A DNA stretch of 64,000 nt from positions 62,001 to 126,000 of the forward strand of contig NZ_MLCL01000079.1 of the NCBI RefSeq assembly GCF_001942625.1. The letters are read 5' to 3'. The DNA is from Mycobacterium syngnathidarum (GTDB taxonomy: Bacteria; Actinomycetota; Actinomycetes; Mycobacteriales; Mycobacteriaceae). The notes under the pieces are model-generated. The model saw only the letters and a program-made list of their open reading frames with translations, had not been told where the DNA came from and made no database searches. The stretch's first letter is position 1, and the number at the start of each line of letters is the position of its first letter. Made by a program: the position numbers and the translations under genes. Shown here piece by piece: positions 8,284-16,118 of this stretch.

Positions 8284-8289
8284 ATAGTA
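8284..8289 (-). promoter_or_regulatory. -10 element for the ABC-F transcript
   Basis: TACTAT on the minus strand is an excellent TANNNT -10. The predicted start near 8277 gives a leader of about 130 nt that contains the uORF and alternative stems. No clear -35 or AT-rich WhiB7-type element was identified upstream. Confidence 0.45.
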
Positions 8290-8401
8290 CGCACGCGCGC
8301 AAACGATTATCACGGCGTCGTGGTCGGCGGCCCGATGGGCCACCGACCACGACGGCTGGCCCCAACGCTGCGGTGGATACCGATCGTCAGGGTGGCGTGG
8401 A

Positions 8402-9223
8402 TCAGGCGCGCCCATCCGGGGGCTCGACGCGCCGCAGCTGCTGCGCCCCGGCCGGGTAGTCCGGATTCGGTTGGGCTGCATGGGTTTGTGTGGCACCTGC
8501 GTAGGAAGGTTGATGGAGACGGTTCGCCTCGGCTTGGCTGCGCATGGTCGGAATCTCGGCTTCGATATTGCCGAGCCAGCGATCCCAACGTTCCTGCATC
8601 GGTCGGACCAGACCACCGCCGACACCCACGACGGCCACACCGCCGATGGTGGCGAGAACCGCGATGAGTACCGGCGTGGTGACGGTGGTGGCGACACCGA
8701 TCTGATTCAGCGCCGCGATGATGCCGATGCCCCAGACGAACAACGACGCCACGGTGCCCAACAAGTTGCCGTAGGACAACCCGCCGAGCACGTCGCCGAT
8801 CACCGTTTTCACGCCCTTGGCAATAGCACCGATGATCACGACGATCACCAGAGCGATGAAAAGCTTGGGCAGCCATGCCACTACGCCGGCAAGCAACTCA
8901 CTGACCGGATTGGGGCCCCACACTCCGAAACCCATTTGCAAAGTGATCAGCAGGATCGCGTAGTAGGCGAGTTTGGCGAGGATGCCCGATGCATCGTAAT
9001 TGCTCCGGGCCAGCAGATCTTTGAGCCCGCCGCGTTCCACGATGCGGTCGAAGCCGATGCGACCGAGAATCGCCCTGACGATCCGGGCAACGATTTTGGC
9101 GATGATCCAGCCGATGACAAGGATTGCTAGAAAGGCGAGGAGTTTCGGCACGAAGGTTGCTATCGAGGTCCAGGCCTCGGACACTCCGCCCTCGAAATCG
9201 ATCGCCAGGTTGGCGGATGACAC
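8402..9223 (-). CDS. Conserved membrane protein with TM-helix repeats (small mechanosensitive-channel-like)
   Basis: The 273-aa protein has about four to five hydrophobic helices: roughly residues 24-45, 83-105, 110-140, 160-180 and 185-205. They are arranged as the repeated TM-helix unit of MscS-related CmpX-type proteins (FVPKLLAFLAILVIGWIIAK, then LPKLFIALVIVVIIGAIAKG). There is no MscS beta domain; the C-terminal 65 residues are polar and Gln/Pro-rich. It probably sits in the plasma membrane and may be an osmotic or regulatory channel-like protein. The start is ATG with GGAGAAG upstream. The 273-bp gap to the next gene holds only its promoter region, with no other gene seen. Confidence 0.78.
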   Translation of the reverse strand: MSSANLAIDFEGGVSEAWTSIATFVPKLLAFLAILVIGWIIAKIVARIVRAILGRIGFDRIVERGGLKDLLARSNYDASGILAKLAYYAILLITLQMGFGVWGPNPVSELLAGVVAWLPKLFIALVIVVIIGAIAKGVKTVIGDVLGGLSYGNLLGTVASLFVWGIGIIAALNQIGVATTVTTPVLIAVLATIGGVAVVGVGGGLVRPMQERWDRWLGNIEAEIPTMRSQAEANRLHQPSYAGATQTHAAQPNPDYPAGAQQLRRVEPPDGRA

Positions 9224-9496
9224 TGGTCTTCTCCTTTGTCGAGTTATCGGACACGACTCAGACCGTCTGCCGAAAACGGCACGTCATACGGCAATCAACG
9301 CGCCAGGGGACATTTTCCCGGGAGCCCCTGCAGCCAAGCCGTGCAGTCACCATAACCCCATTTTGGAGTCATTTCACGGGCTATAGCGCAAATGATTCTA
9401 AGTTCGCTGGTAGTCCGGCTAAATTCGTGTTGAATTTGCTGCAGACTCCGTGGCGCCGGGCAACCAAATGGCCGCTGACGTCATCGGAAAGTCATT

Positions 9497-9862
9497 TCAG
9501 AACGTCCCGCGCAGCCGATCAAGTTGTCGCCGTTCACGTTTCGTGGGCCGACCGGCTCCTCGATCACGGACCGGAACGGCGGCCACCATCTCCTTGGGCG
9601 GCGGTGGCGGGCTGCGGTCGATCAGGCATTCCGACGCGACCGCCGCTCCCACGCGTTTGGCGATGGGCCGGATGACCTCGACGATCCGTTCCCGCCCGTC
9701 CAGCCGGACCCGCACTTCGTCACCGGGGCTCACGTGCTGCGCTGGTTTAGCGGGCACGTTGTTGACCCGGACGTGGCCGCCGCGGCAGGCGGCCGCCGCC
9801 GCGGACCGGGTCTTGGTGATCCGCACGGCCCAGATCCAGCTGTCGACGCGAACGGAACTCAT
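9497..9862 (-). CDS. S4-domain RNA-binding protein (Hsp15-like)
   Basis: The 121-aa basic protein starts with an S4 fold: [20 protein letters not shown], then [27 protein letters not shown], as in the heat-shock protein Hsp15 that recycles stalled 50S subunits. The C-terminus is Pro- and Arg-rich ([16 protein letters not shown]), suited to rRNA contact. Its ATG overlaps the dapE stop codon by 4 bp (ATGA), so the two are translationally coupled. The domain is clear; the Hsp15 role is inferred. Confidence 0.85.
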   Translation of the reverse strand: MSSVRVDSWIWAVRITKTRSAAAAACRGGHVRVNNVPAKPAQHVSPGDEVRVRLDGRERIVEVIRPIAKRVGAAVASECLIDRSPPPPPKEMVAAVPVRDRGAGRPTKRERRQLDRLRGTF

Positions 9863-10923
9863 GTCAGATAGCGCCGCAGTATGTCGGTGACGGTGGTGAT
9901 CTGCGCGACCTCTACCCGCTCGTCGACCTTGTGAGCCAGGTTGGGGTCGCCCGGCCCATAGTTGACGGCGGGGATGCCGAGCGCGGCGAAGCGGGACACA
10001 TCCGTCCAGCCGTACTTGGCGCGGACCTGCCCCCCTGCCGCGGCCACCAGCGCGGCAGCCGCCGGTTTGGCCAGCCCCGGCAGGGCGCCCGCGGCGGCGT
10101 CGGTGAGGTCGATGGTGACGTCGAGCCCGTCGAACACCTCATGGACGTGGCCGACGGCCTGCTCGACACTGCGGTCGGGAGCGAACCGGAAGTTCACCGT
10201 CACCGATGCGGCATCGGGGATGACGTTGCCGGCGATGCCGCCGGCGATGCGCACCGCGGACAGCCCTTCTCGGTACACGCAACCATCGATGTCGACGTCG
10301 CGGGGCTGGTACGCCGTCAACCGGTCCAGCACGGCGCCGAGTTTGTGAATGGCGTTGTCGCCCAGCCAGGATCGCGCGGAATGCGCGCGAGTACCGTTGG
10401 CACTGACGACGACGCGGATGGTGCCCTGGCAGCCCGCCTCGATGAAGCCGCCGGACGGTTCGCCGAGGATCGCGACATCGGCCCGTAGCCAGTCCGGCAG
10501 CTCGCGTTCGATGCGGCCCAGCCCGTTGGCGCTGGACTCGATCTCCTCACAGTCGTACATCACCAGGGTGATGTCGTGGCTCGGCTCGGCGATGGTGGCC
10601 GCCAGGTGCAGGAACACCGCGTCGCCGGACTTCATGTCCGAGGTGCCGCAGCCCCACATCTCACCGTTCTTGATGTGGCTGGGCAGGTTGTCCGCCACAG
10701 GAACGGTGTCGATGTGACCAGCCAGCAGCACCCGCGACGGGCGGCCCAGGTTGGTGCGGGCCAGGACCGCGTCACCGTTGCGGACCACCTCGAACCACGG
10801 TGCCTGCGCGCGGAGCGCGGCCTCGATCTCGTCGGCGATGCGCTGCTCGTGGCGCGACTCGCTGGGGATGTCCACCAGGGCAGCGGTCAGCGCGATCGGA
10901 TCGGCAGTCAAATCCAGGCCCAC
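9859..10923 (-). CDS. dapE: Succinyl-diaminopimelate desuccinylase DapE
   Basis: The zinc hydrolase of the succinylase route to lysine and meso-DAP converts N-succinyl-L,L-DAP to L,L-DAP and succinate. M20 metal motifs are visible: [19 protein letters not shown] and YDCEEIES with the catalytic Glu pair, plus [14 protein letters not shown]. The GTG start at 10923 gives 354 aa, the length of M. tuberculosis DapE; longer starts would run into dapD. TACCGT lies eight bases upstream, suggesting a leaderless transcript. It is divergent from dapD, with only 34 bp between the two start codons. Confidence 0.95.
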   Translation of the reverse strand: MGLDLTADPIALTAALVDIPSESRHEQRIADEIEAALRAQAPWFEVVRNGDAVLARTNLGRPSRVLLAGHIDTVPVADNLPSHIKNGEMWGCGTSDMKSGDAVFLHLAATIAEPSHDITLVMYDCEEIESSANGLGRIERELPDWLRADVAILGEPSGGFIEAGCQGTIRVVVSANGTRAHSARSWLGDNAIHKLGAVLDRLTAYQPRDVDIDGCVYREGLSAVRIAGGIAGNVIPDAASVTVNFRFAPDRSVEQAVGHVHEVFDGLDVTIDLTDAAAGALPGLAKPAAAALVAAAGGQVRAKYGWTDVSRFAALGIPAVNYGPGDPNLAHKVDERVEVAQITTVTDILRRYLT

Positions 10924-10957
10924 GATGCTCAACGGTAGTCCAGTAACCTTGGCCAGC

Positions 10958-11902
10958 GTGACTGCAGCATCTGGCGTCGGCCTGGCCACCATCACCGCCG
11001 ACGGGACCGTCCTTGACACCTGGTTTCCCGCCCCTGAGCTGAGCGCCTCCGGCGACGCCGGCACGGTGAAGCTCACGGGCGACGATGTGCCCGCCGAATT
11101 CGCGGGCCTGACCGGCCCCGATGCCGACCGCGGTGTCGAGGTGGTGGCGGTGCGCACCACGATCACCGACCTCGCGGACAAGCCGGCCGACGCGCATGAC
11201 GCCTACCTGCGGCTGCACCTGCTCTCGCACCGGCTCGTAGCCCCGCATGGCGCCAACATGGACGGCATCTTCGGCGCGCTGGCCAACGTGGTGTGGACGA
11301 ACTTCGGCCCGTGCGCGGTCGAGGGCTTCGAGACCGTGCGGGCCAAGCTGCGCCGCCGCGGTGCCGTCGCGGTCTATGGCGTCGACAAGTTCCCGCGGAT
11401 GGTCGACTACGTGTTGCCGTCGGGCGTGCGGATCGCCGACGCCGACCGCGTGCGGCTGGGTGCCCACCTTGCCGCGGGCACCACGGTCATGCACGAAGGT
11501 TTCGTGAACTTCAACGCCGGAACGCTGGGCACCTCGATGGTCGAGGGCCGGATCTCGGCCGGTGTGGTGGTGGACGACGGCTCCGACATCGGTGGCGGCG
11601 CGTCGATCATGGGCACGCTCTCCGGTGGCGGCAAAGAGGTGATCAAGGTGGGCAAGCGTTGCCTGCTGGGCGCCAACTCCGGTCTGGGAATTTCTTTGGG
11701 CGACGACTGTGTGGTCGAGGCCGGGCTCTATGTCACCGGCGGTACCAAAGTGACAACCGCAGACGGCCAAACCACCAAGGCTGTCGAGCTGTCGGGGGCC
11801 AACAACCTGCTGTTCCGCCGCAACTCGCTTTCCGGTGCGGTTGAGGTGGTCAAGCGTGACGGCACCGGCATCACGCTCAACGACGCGCTACACGCCAACT
11901 AG
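10958..11902 (+). CDS. dapD: Tetrahydrodipicolinate N-succinyltransferase DapD
   Basis: This enzyme makes N-succinyl-2-amino-6-ketopimelate from tetrahydrodipicolinate and succinyl-CoA, the first committed step of the succinylase branch. The 314-aa protein shows the left-handed beta-helix hexapeptide pattern in its C-terminal half ([17 protein letters not shown], then [15 protein letters not shown]). It is colinear with actinobacterial DapD ([20 protein letters not shown]). The GTG start at 10958 is chosen because TAACCT lies eight bases upstream and the homologue begins here. Upstream in-frame codons fall inside dapE. Confidence 0.95.
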   Translation: MTAASGVGLATITADGTVLDTWFPAPELSASGDAGTVKLTGDDVPAEFAGLTGPDADRGVEVVAVRTTITDLADKPADAHDAYLRLHLLSHRLVAPHGANMDGIFGALANVVWTNFGPCAVEGFETVRAKLRRRGAVAVYGVDKFPRMVDYVLPSGVRIADADRVRLGAHLAAGTTVMHEGFVNFNAGTLGTSMVEGRISAGVVVDDGSDIGGGASIMGTLSGGGKEVIKVGKRCLLGANSGLGISLGDDCVVEAGLYVTGGTKVTTADGQTTKAVELSGANNLLFRRNSLSGAVEVVKRDGTGITLNDALHAN

Positions 11903-11919
11903 ATTTCCGTCCAGCCGAG

Positions 11920-11969
11920 CGTGGGCTTGTGTTTCACACTTCCGCGAAGGACTGAAACACAAGCCAACG
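11920..11969. terminator. Strong hairpin terminator between convergent dapD and the secreted-protein gene
   Basis: Thirteen perfect pairs (GGCTTGTGTTTCA with TGAAACACAAGCC) extend to 17 with one mismatch around a 16-nt loop that itself folds as CTTC-cgc-GAAG. There is no U-run, as is common in mycobacteria. It lies 18 bp past the dapD stop and can serve both strands. Confidence 0.7.
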
Positions 11970-11990
11970 TTCGAGCTGGCTCAGGCCGCT

Positions 11991-12236
11991 TTAGGTGCAG
12001 GGAATCCCGTGTGGACCACCGATCCAGTGACCAGGCGGGTTGTTTCCGGGGCACCACTTCTTGATCTGCCCAGGCGGCAGGTTGGGGCCCGGGTTCCAAT
12101 CCACCCAGCCGGGGCCCGGAACCCACGGAATACGGGGGCCAGGGTCAGCCTGCGCCATAGCCGTGCCCAATCCCAGGGAGCTAAGACCAAGCGCGCCGGC
12201 AATAAGAGCAGTACCTGCGGTTTTCTTGAAATTCAT
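11991..12236 (-). CDS. Small secreted Pro/Gly/Trp-rich protein
   Basis: The 81-aa protein has a cleavable signal peptide (MNFKKTAGTALIAGALGLSS, cleavage expected after AMAQA). The roughly 50-residue mature part is rich in Pro, Gly and Trp, with two Cys (WCPGNN and IPCT) that could form a disulfide. It resembles the many short mycobacterial exported proteins of unknown function. ATG at 12236 is preferred because TTGGAGGCC precedes it; an ATG at 12278 would spoil the signal peptide. Function is not recognised. Confidence 0.75.
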   Translation of the reverse strand: MNFKKTAGTALIAGALGLSSLGLGTAMAQADPGPRIPWVPGPGWVDWNPGPNLPPGQIKKWCPGNNPPGHWIGGPHGIPCT

Positions 12237-12425
12237 GCTGGCCTCCAAACCGAGGCACGGCACTGACGTGCAGTTCATGCCCCGTCACTTCTCAAAGTAC
12301 CCCGACTGGGCGGCAAGTACACAGATCTCGTTGCCTTCGGATGAGCGGGGTGCGTGGGCCCAGCTCATAGGATTTGCGCACTCAGAGACTCAGATACCTA
12401 GATAGACTTCACGAGAGGGGGTCAG

Positions 12426-13424
12426 GTGAGCATTCTCAAGGAGCTGGCAAGAATCGGCAACGGCATCAGGAGCGGTGTCAGTGATGTCCCGAGCCTGGTC
12501 ACCAACATCTTGGAGTTGGACGTTCACGGCGTCGTCACGGACACTCGAAAAATAGCGGGGGACGCTGGCGATGTACTGACCGGTGCAGCGAATCTCGGCA
12601 TAGAAATGGGCTCGGCACCGCTCAAATTTACCGAAAGCCTCACCAAATGGGCCGATTCGCCGGTGTTGTCTGGCGCGCAGCTCATAATCGAAGGCGAAAA
12701 AAAGCTGACCGGATCGGGCGACATCGAAGCGGGCGGTGACTATTCGACGTCAGCGTCGAAATTGGAAGAAGCAGTAATCACGCTGATCGGCGCCGAACTG
12801 GACAGATCCGGATGGGATGGACGGGCAGCGGATAGCTACGACGAGATCAGTCAAGCGCACCGGAGACTTGTTTCACGAGTACAGGTTGCGGACTCGAACA
12901 TCGGCAGGGTGATAAAGGAAGAAGCCGAGCAGGTCCGACAAACCCGAGAGGTTCTTGAAAGTACTTCACAGTGGCTCTACGACTACGGTCTCGCAACCAA
13001 AGCCGTGCTAGCCGTGCCAGGAGCTAACGTCGCAAAGGTCCTCCTCGCCGATAGGGTGGCTGCCAGCGCAGCACTCGCCAACACCACGTTCCGCATGTTA
13101 ATGATGGCCAATAATTCCAGGGAGAATGCGTCGTATATCCGAAATATGTCCGACCACTACAGCAAGGCGCAAGAGGACACCTCAGGAAGCGGTGCTGGGT
13201 GCGGCCCATTCGTTGATCCGAAGGATGACAGGCAAGAGAGTCTGCCAACCCGCGCCAAAGCCGAATCGCCGTACACACCACGGGACCAAGAGCCCGTGTA
13301 CGGTCCGCCGGCCGCACCACTGCCCGTTGAATCTCAAGTACCACGAACCTATGATCTGCCCGCGGATTTACCTGTTCCACATATCACTCCACCACTTCAC
13401 CCACCGGCTGGGCTTCCCAAATGA
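12426..13424 (+). CDS. EspA-like ESX-1 secretion-associated protein
   Basis: The 332-aa protein is the first gene of a three-gene set matching espA-espC-espD. Residues 95-200 form a predicted helical hairpin with the turn motif SGWDGRAADSYDE (W130, G132), the W-x-G hallmark of ESX substrates of the EspA/EspE type. A second helical region (about 205-245) is followed by a Pro-rich tail with one Cys. The start is GTG with GAGAGGGGG upstream. GC and codon use are lower than in neighbouring metabolic genes. EspA-type proteins are co-secreted with EsxA/EsxB in M. tuberculosis; no ESX core genes are in this window. Homology rests mainly on gene order plus motif. Confidence 0.72.
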   Translation: MSILKELARIGNGIRSGVSDVPSLVTNILELDVHGVVTDTRKIAGDAGDVLTGAANLGIEMGSAPLKFTESLTKWADSPVLSGAQLIIEGEKKLTGSGDIEAGGDYSTSASKLEEAVITLIGAELDRSGWDGRAADSYDEISQAHRRLVSRVQVADSNIGRVIKEEAEQVRQTREVLESTSQWLYDYGLATKAVLAVPGANVAKVLLADRVAASAALANTTFRMLMMANNSRENASYIRNMSDHYSKAQEDTSGSGAGCGPFVDPKDDRQESLPTRAKAESPYTPRDQEPVYGPPAAPLPVESQVPRTYDLPADLPVPHITPPLHPPAGLPK

Positions 13425-13453
13425 GATCCAACCGAGAGTTATGAGGATGGCCC

Positions 13454-13783
13454 ATGTCTAGCCTGGAAATGAATCTCAAGGTACTAACCGACTACTTGAC
13501 GGAACTTGGCCTCAAGCATCAAACAGTGACTGATCTTATTACGGGCGCGAACCGTTCCGTGGCCGATATCGCTTCAAAAATCGAGAGCACGCACGGACTC
13601 GTGTGCTGGGCCACTATCCAGGCATTATCGGGCGGCGAACCCCGCAAAGCCGCCGGGGAAACTTTAGGCAGAGTGTCAGCAGAGTTCACCGAGAAACTGG
13701 GCAGGGCTGCCACAAACTACAACGACATCGACTACCGTGAAGGTCGATCGATCGGGGCGGCCGGAAGCGCATGCCAGACCTGA
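13454..13783 (+). CDS. EspC-like ESX-1 secretion-associated protein
   Basis: The 109-aa protein resembles EspC over its length. It has an N-terminal helix, a STHGLVC turn corresponding to the THGPYC region of EspC, and a C-terminal helix KLGRAATNYNDIDYREG. That helix carries the type VII export signal YxxxD (Y89 to D93). It starts 29 bp after the EspA-like gene and 25 bp before the EspD-like gene, so an operon is likely. In M. tuberculosis EspC is secreted together with EspA and can form filaments. The Cys in the turn is retained. Confidence 0.78.
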   Translation: MSSLEMNLKVLTDYLTELGLKHQTVTDLITGANRSVADIASKIESTHGLVCWATIQALSGGEPRKAAGETLGRVSAEFTEKLGRAATNYNDIDYREGRSIGAAGSACQT

Positions 13784-13808
13784 TGCCAACGACTGACAAA
13801 GTCATATC

Positions 13809-14342
13809 ATGACCAGCAATTGGACACCGTCGGCGGGCGACTGGGACGATGACGATGACTACGACACCGACGTCGGCAGGTCCGAACTTGATGGACTGCC
13901 CGATTATTCTGCCCGCTTGCCGAGTGACGATGGCGGCGCCGACGACGATTGGGCGTTTGAGGCCGGCGATAATCTAAGGCCGGTCACCGAGAATGGCGAA
14001 GAAACTGTCGAGACGCTGCTAGTAACATCGGCAAATCCGAGTGGCTCGATTACAGCAACTGCGCTGATGGACGGCCGAGTTTTTCAGGTGAGGTTGTCTC
14101 CGAATGTGACCAAAATGACTGAATCCGAACTCGCAGATGAAATCGTCAAGATCTGTGGTCTCGCCTCGAGGCAGGCGGAGGCGGCTCAGTATCACCTCGT
14201 CGCGACCGTGATGGACGAACTCGGCCACGACCCGGCGGGTACGCGCGCTTTCCTTGAACACACCGTCGGCCTTCCATCACCTCAGACAGTACGCAACGAG
14301 AAGGCGCAAATGTTTGCCGACCACTACTCTGATCCAGATTAG
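13809..14342 (+). CDS. EspD-like ESX-1 secretion-associated protein
   Basis: The 177-aa protein has an acidic N-terminus (DWDDDDDYDTD). Its body closely parallels EspD: ALMDGRVFQVRLSPNV, then MTESELADEIVKICGLA, then RQAEAAQYHLV, then a GLPSPQT and FADHYSDPD ending. EspD itself reads TLMDGRIDHVELSARV, MSESQLASEI, and GLPSPEE...FATRYSDD. This is the strongest of the three Esp assignments. The domain is of the YbaB/EbfC-like type. EspD is known to stabilise EspA and EspC in cells. Confidence 0.85.
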   Translation: MTSNWTPSAGDWDDDDDYDTDVGRSELDGLPDYSARLPSDDGGADDDWAFEAGDNLRPVTENGEETVETLLVTSANPSGSITATALMDGRVFQVRLSPNVTKMTESELADEIVKICGLASRQAEAAQYHLVATVMDELGHDPAGTRAFLEHTVGLPSPQTVRNEKAQMFADHYSDPD

Positions 14343-14356
14343 GGCGACTCACAGCC

Positions 14357-15814
14357 ATGACGAGGAATTCGAACGGTCGACCAACGGCGCGGCCTCACCT
14401 GCGGCGGTGGACCATCGGCACGGTTGTTGTCGTTGCGGGCTTAGCCCTCGCTGGTGTCGTTGCCTACGTAGCCGGCTCATCAACGAGCGACAGCGCTTCG
14501 ACATTAAAGCGTGGCGATTGGCAGCCGCCCCAGCAGATGACTCTTAACTCATCCATGCGAAAGCCTCCGGCGCCCGGGTGGCGCTTCGCCCTCGGGGACT
14601 TGGGACTTCCTGAATACAGCATCTTCGCGAGGTCACCCGAGCACCACGGCTCGTCCACGCCATTCGTTGGCTCCGTGGCGAATAACGCCTACTTCCTCGC
14701 CAGCAGTCCCGGTGAGCCTGACCGTCAACAGTGGCTGGTTGGTTTGGACGTGGATACCGGTCGTGGACTGTTTCCCCCGGTGAAGCTTGACGCCGGTCCG
14801 AATTTCCTAAAGTGCTTCCTCAACGGGCCGGAGTTTGTACTCTGCCTCGCCGATGATGTCATCGACGGCAACGCACAAGGCACTGCGTGGGTAATTGACG
14901 CGCATTCCGGAATCGTCTTGTTCAACGGCCAAACCGAACTGCACACAACGCCTGGTAGCGGTACCGCTGTGGAGCAGGTGGGTATCTACGCGGTCGCAGA
15001 GATGCGAGGCAAAGGTCTGTACGGGGTCGGCCCGCGTGCAGAGACGACGTGGTTCGTTCCAGACGCCACCAAGGTGGAGCCCACTAGATGGTCGGCCGAC
15101 GCCATCCCACCTACTCTGGCGGCCGCGCATGATTCCGCTAAGGGCTCGGATCGCATGGTCGTCTTCTCCCTGCTCGACGGGAAGATAATCACGCCGCGCC
15201 TTGGCGACGGGCAGAGCCCGATGACCGCAGTCGTATACCCCGGGGGGTTCGCTGTGGAGACGACTACCGATGCCAGATCGTCGATTTCCGACACAGTGAC
15301 TTTCCTCGACGATGCCGGCGTTCGCGTTGGCGAGACCAATGTTTCGGGACCTTTGTCCGATTTGTCGATGACGCTTCCCGTCGTGAAGTCCTCGCCAAGT
15401 TATTCAATTTTCGGAGCGAACGCGGCTGAGCTTATCCAATTCCCCGGCGATGGTCTCGGTCCCGGCGCAGTCCTGATCGGCCAGCGTGTCTATGCACCCG
15501 AATCAAACTGGGAGGGACCAGTCAAAGTCAGGCGGTGGCGACAGTTCGATCTCGCGACAGGCATGGAAGGAAACACTTGCCGAGCCAACATGAGCGGCTA
15601 TCTAGCCAATGACGGTAGCGTCGGCATATTCGAAACCGAACGCGACGAAGTCACCGGCGCGACAACCTTCGCCATGGACCTGACGACCTGCGAAAAGCTC
15701 TGGACCACGCCGGTCAACCCTGACTCATACCATCGGTTGTGGCGAATCGATGACAGTCTTGTGGAACTTTCCGACGATGGACGCGAACTCCACTCACTGG
15801 TCGCCCCTGGCTGA
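14357..15814 (+). CDS. Membrane-anchored beta-propeller-like protein in the esp operon
   Basis: The 485-aa protein has one N-terminal transmembrane helix (about residues 19-40, GTVVVVAGLALAGVVAYVAG) after a basic leader. That places roughly 440 residues outside the membrane. The exterior shows repeated beta-rich units of the PQQ/WD-like kind (WLVGLDVDTGRGLFPPV, GTAWVIDAHSGIVLFNG, FAMDLTTCEKLWTTPV). It begins 15 bp after the EspD-like gene, so it is probably the last gene of the operon. I do not recognise it as part of the M. tuberculosis espACD operon. It may be a periplasmic or envelope partner of the secreted Esp proteins; that is inferred from linkage. Confidence 0.65.
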   Translation: MTRNSNGRPTARPHLRRWTIGTVVVVAGLALAGVVAYVAGSSTSDSASTLKRGDWQPPQQMTLNSSMRKPPAPGWRFALGDLGLPEYSIFARSPEHHGSSTPFVGSVANNAYFLASSPGEPDRQQWLVGLDVDTGRGLFPPVKLDAGPNFLKCFLNGPEFVLCLADDVIDGNAQGTAWVIDAHSGIVLFNGQTELHTTPGSGTAVEQVGIYAVAEMRGKGLYGVGPRAETTWFVPDATKVEPTRWSADAIPPTLAAAHDSAKGSDRMVVFSLLDGKIITPRLGDGQSPMTAVVYPGGFAVETTTDARSSISDTVTFLDDAGVRVGETNVSGPLSDLSMTLPVVKSSPSYSIFGANAAELIQFPGDGLGPGAVLIGQRVYAPESNWEGPVKVRRWRQFDLATGMEGNTCRANMSGYLANDGSVGIFETERDEVTGATTFAMDLTTCEKLWTTPVNPDSYHRLWRIDDSLVELSDDGRELHSLVAPG

Positions 15815-15895
15815 TTCACGCTAGTGCGCGCGAAATACTGGTGTTGGGCGGCAAGTTTGACCAGCAACCATGGCACGCGGTGTTGGATGACACCC

Positions 15896-16118
15896 CTACT
15901 CGGCCGCCGGCACGCAGAACTCGTTTCCTTCGGGATCGGCGAGCATCACCCAGGCCGACGAGCCGGTCCACCTCGGCCTGCTGATCGTCCGGGATGAAGT
16001 CCGGATGCAGACGATTCCTGACCACGTTGTTCCCCGGCACGGGGGTGAACAATCAGATGCGGGGCGAGGATCCGCTGCGGGGTCGTGTGCGTCGATGCAG
16101 ACCGCGGAGAACCTCAGC
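15896..16118 (-). pseudogene. Degenerate VOC/glyoxalase-family gene
   Basis: Three pieces of a VOC-fold protein remain in order on the minus strand. RFSAVCIDAHDPA (near 16070-16110) is the usual N-terminus. NRLHPDFIPDDQQAEVDRLV (near 15955-16015) is the middle. MLADPEGNEFCVPAAE followed by a stop (15896-15946) is the C-terminus, in a different frame. The stretches that normally separate them are missing, so at least two deletions and a frameshift have occurred. It starts right at the fadD36 stop codon. Confidence 0.75.

Noticed and set aside
8148..8294. 49-residue N-terminal extension of the ABC-F protein
   Set aside because: Its first codons overlap the -10 element and the sequence resembles no ABC-F N-terminus; the ATG at 8147 has a proper ribosome site.
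12426..15814. esp cassette as a prophage or insertion element
   Set aside because: No integrase, transposase, tRNA target or terminal repeats are visible at either end.
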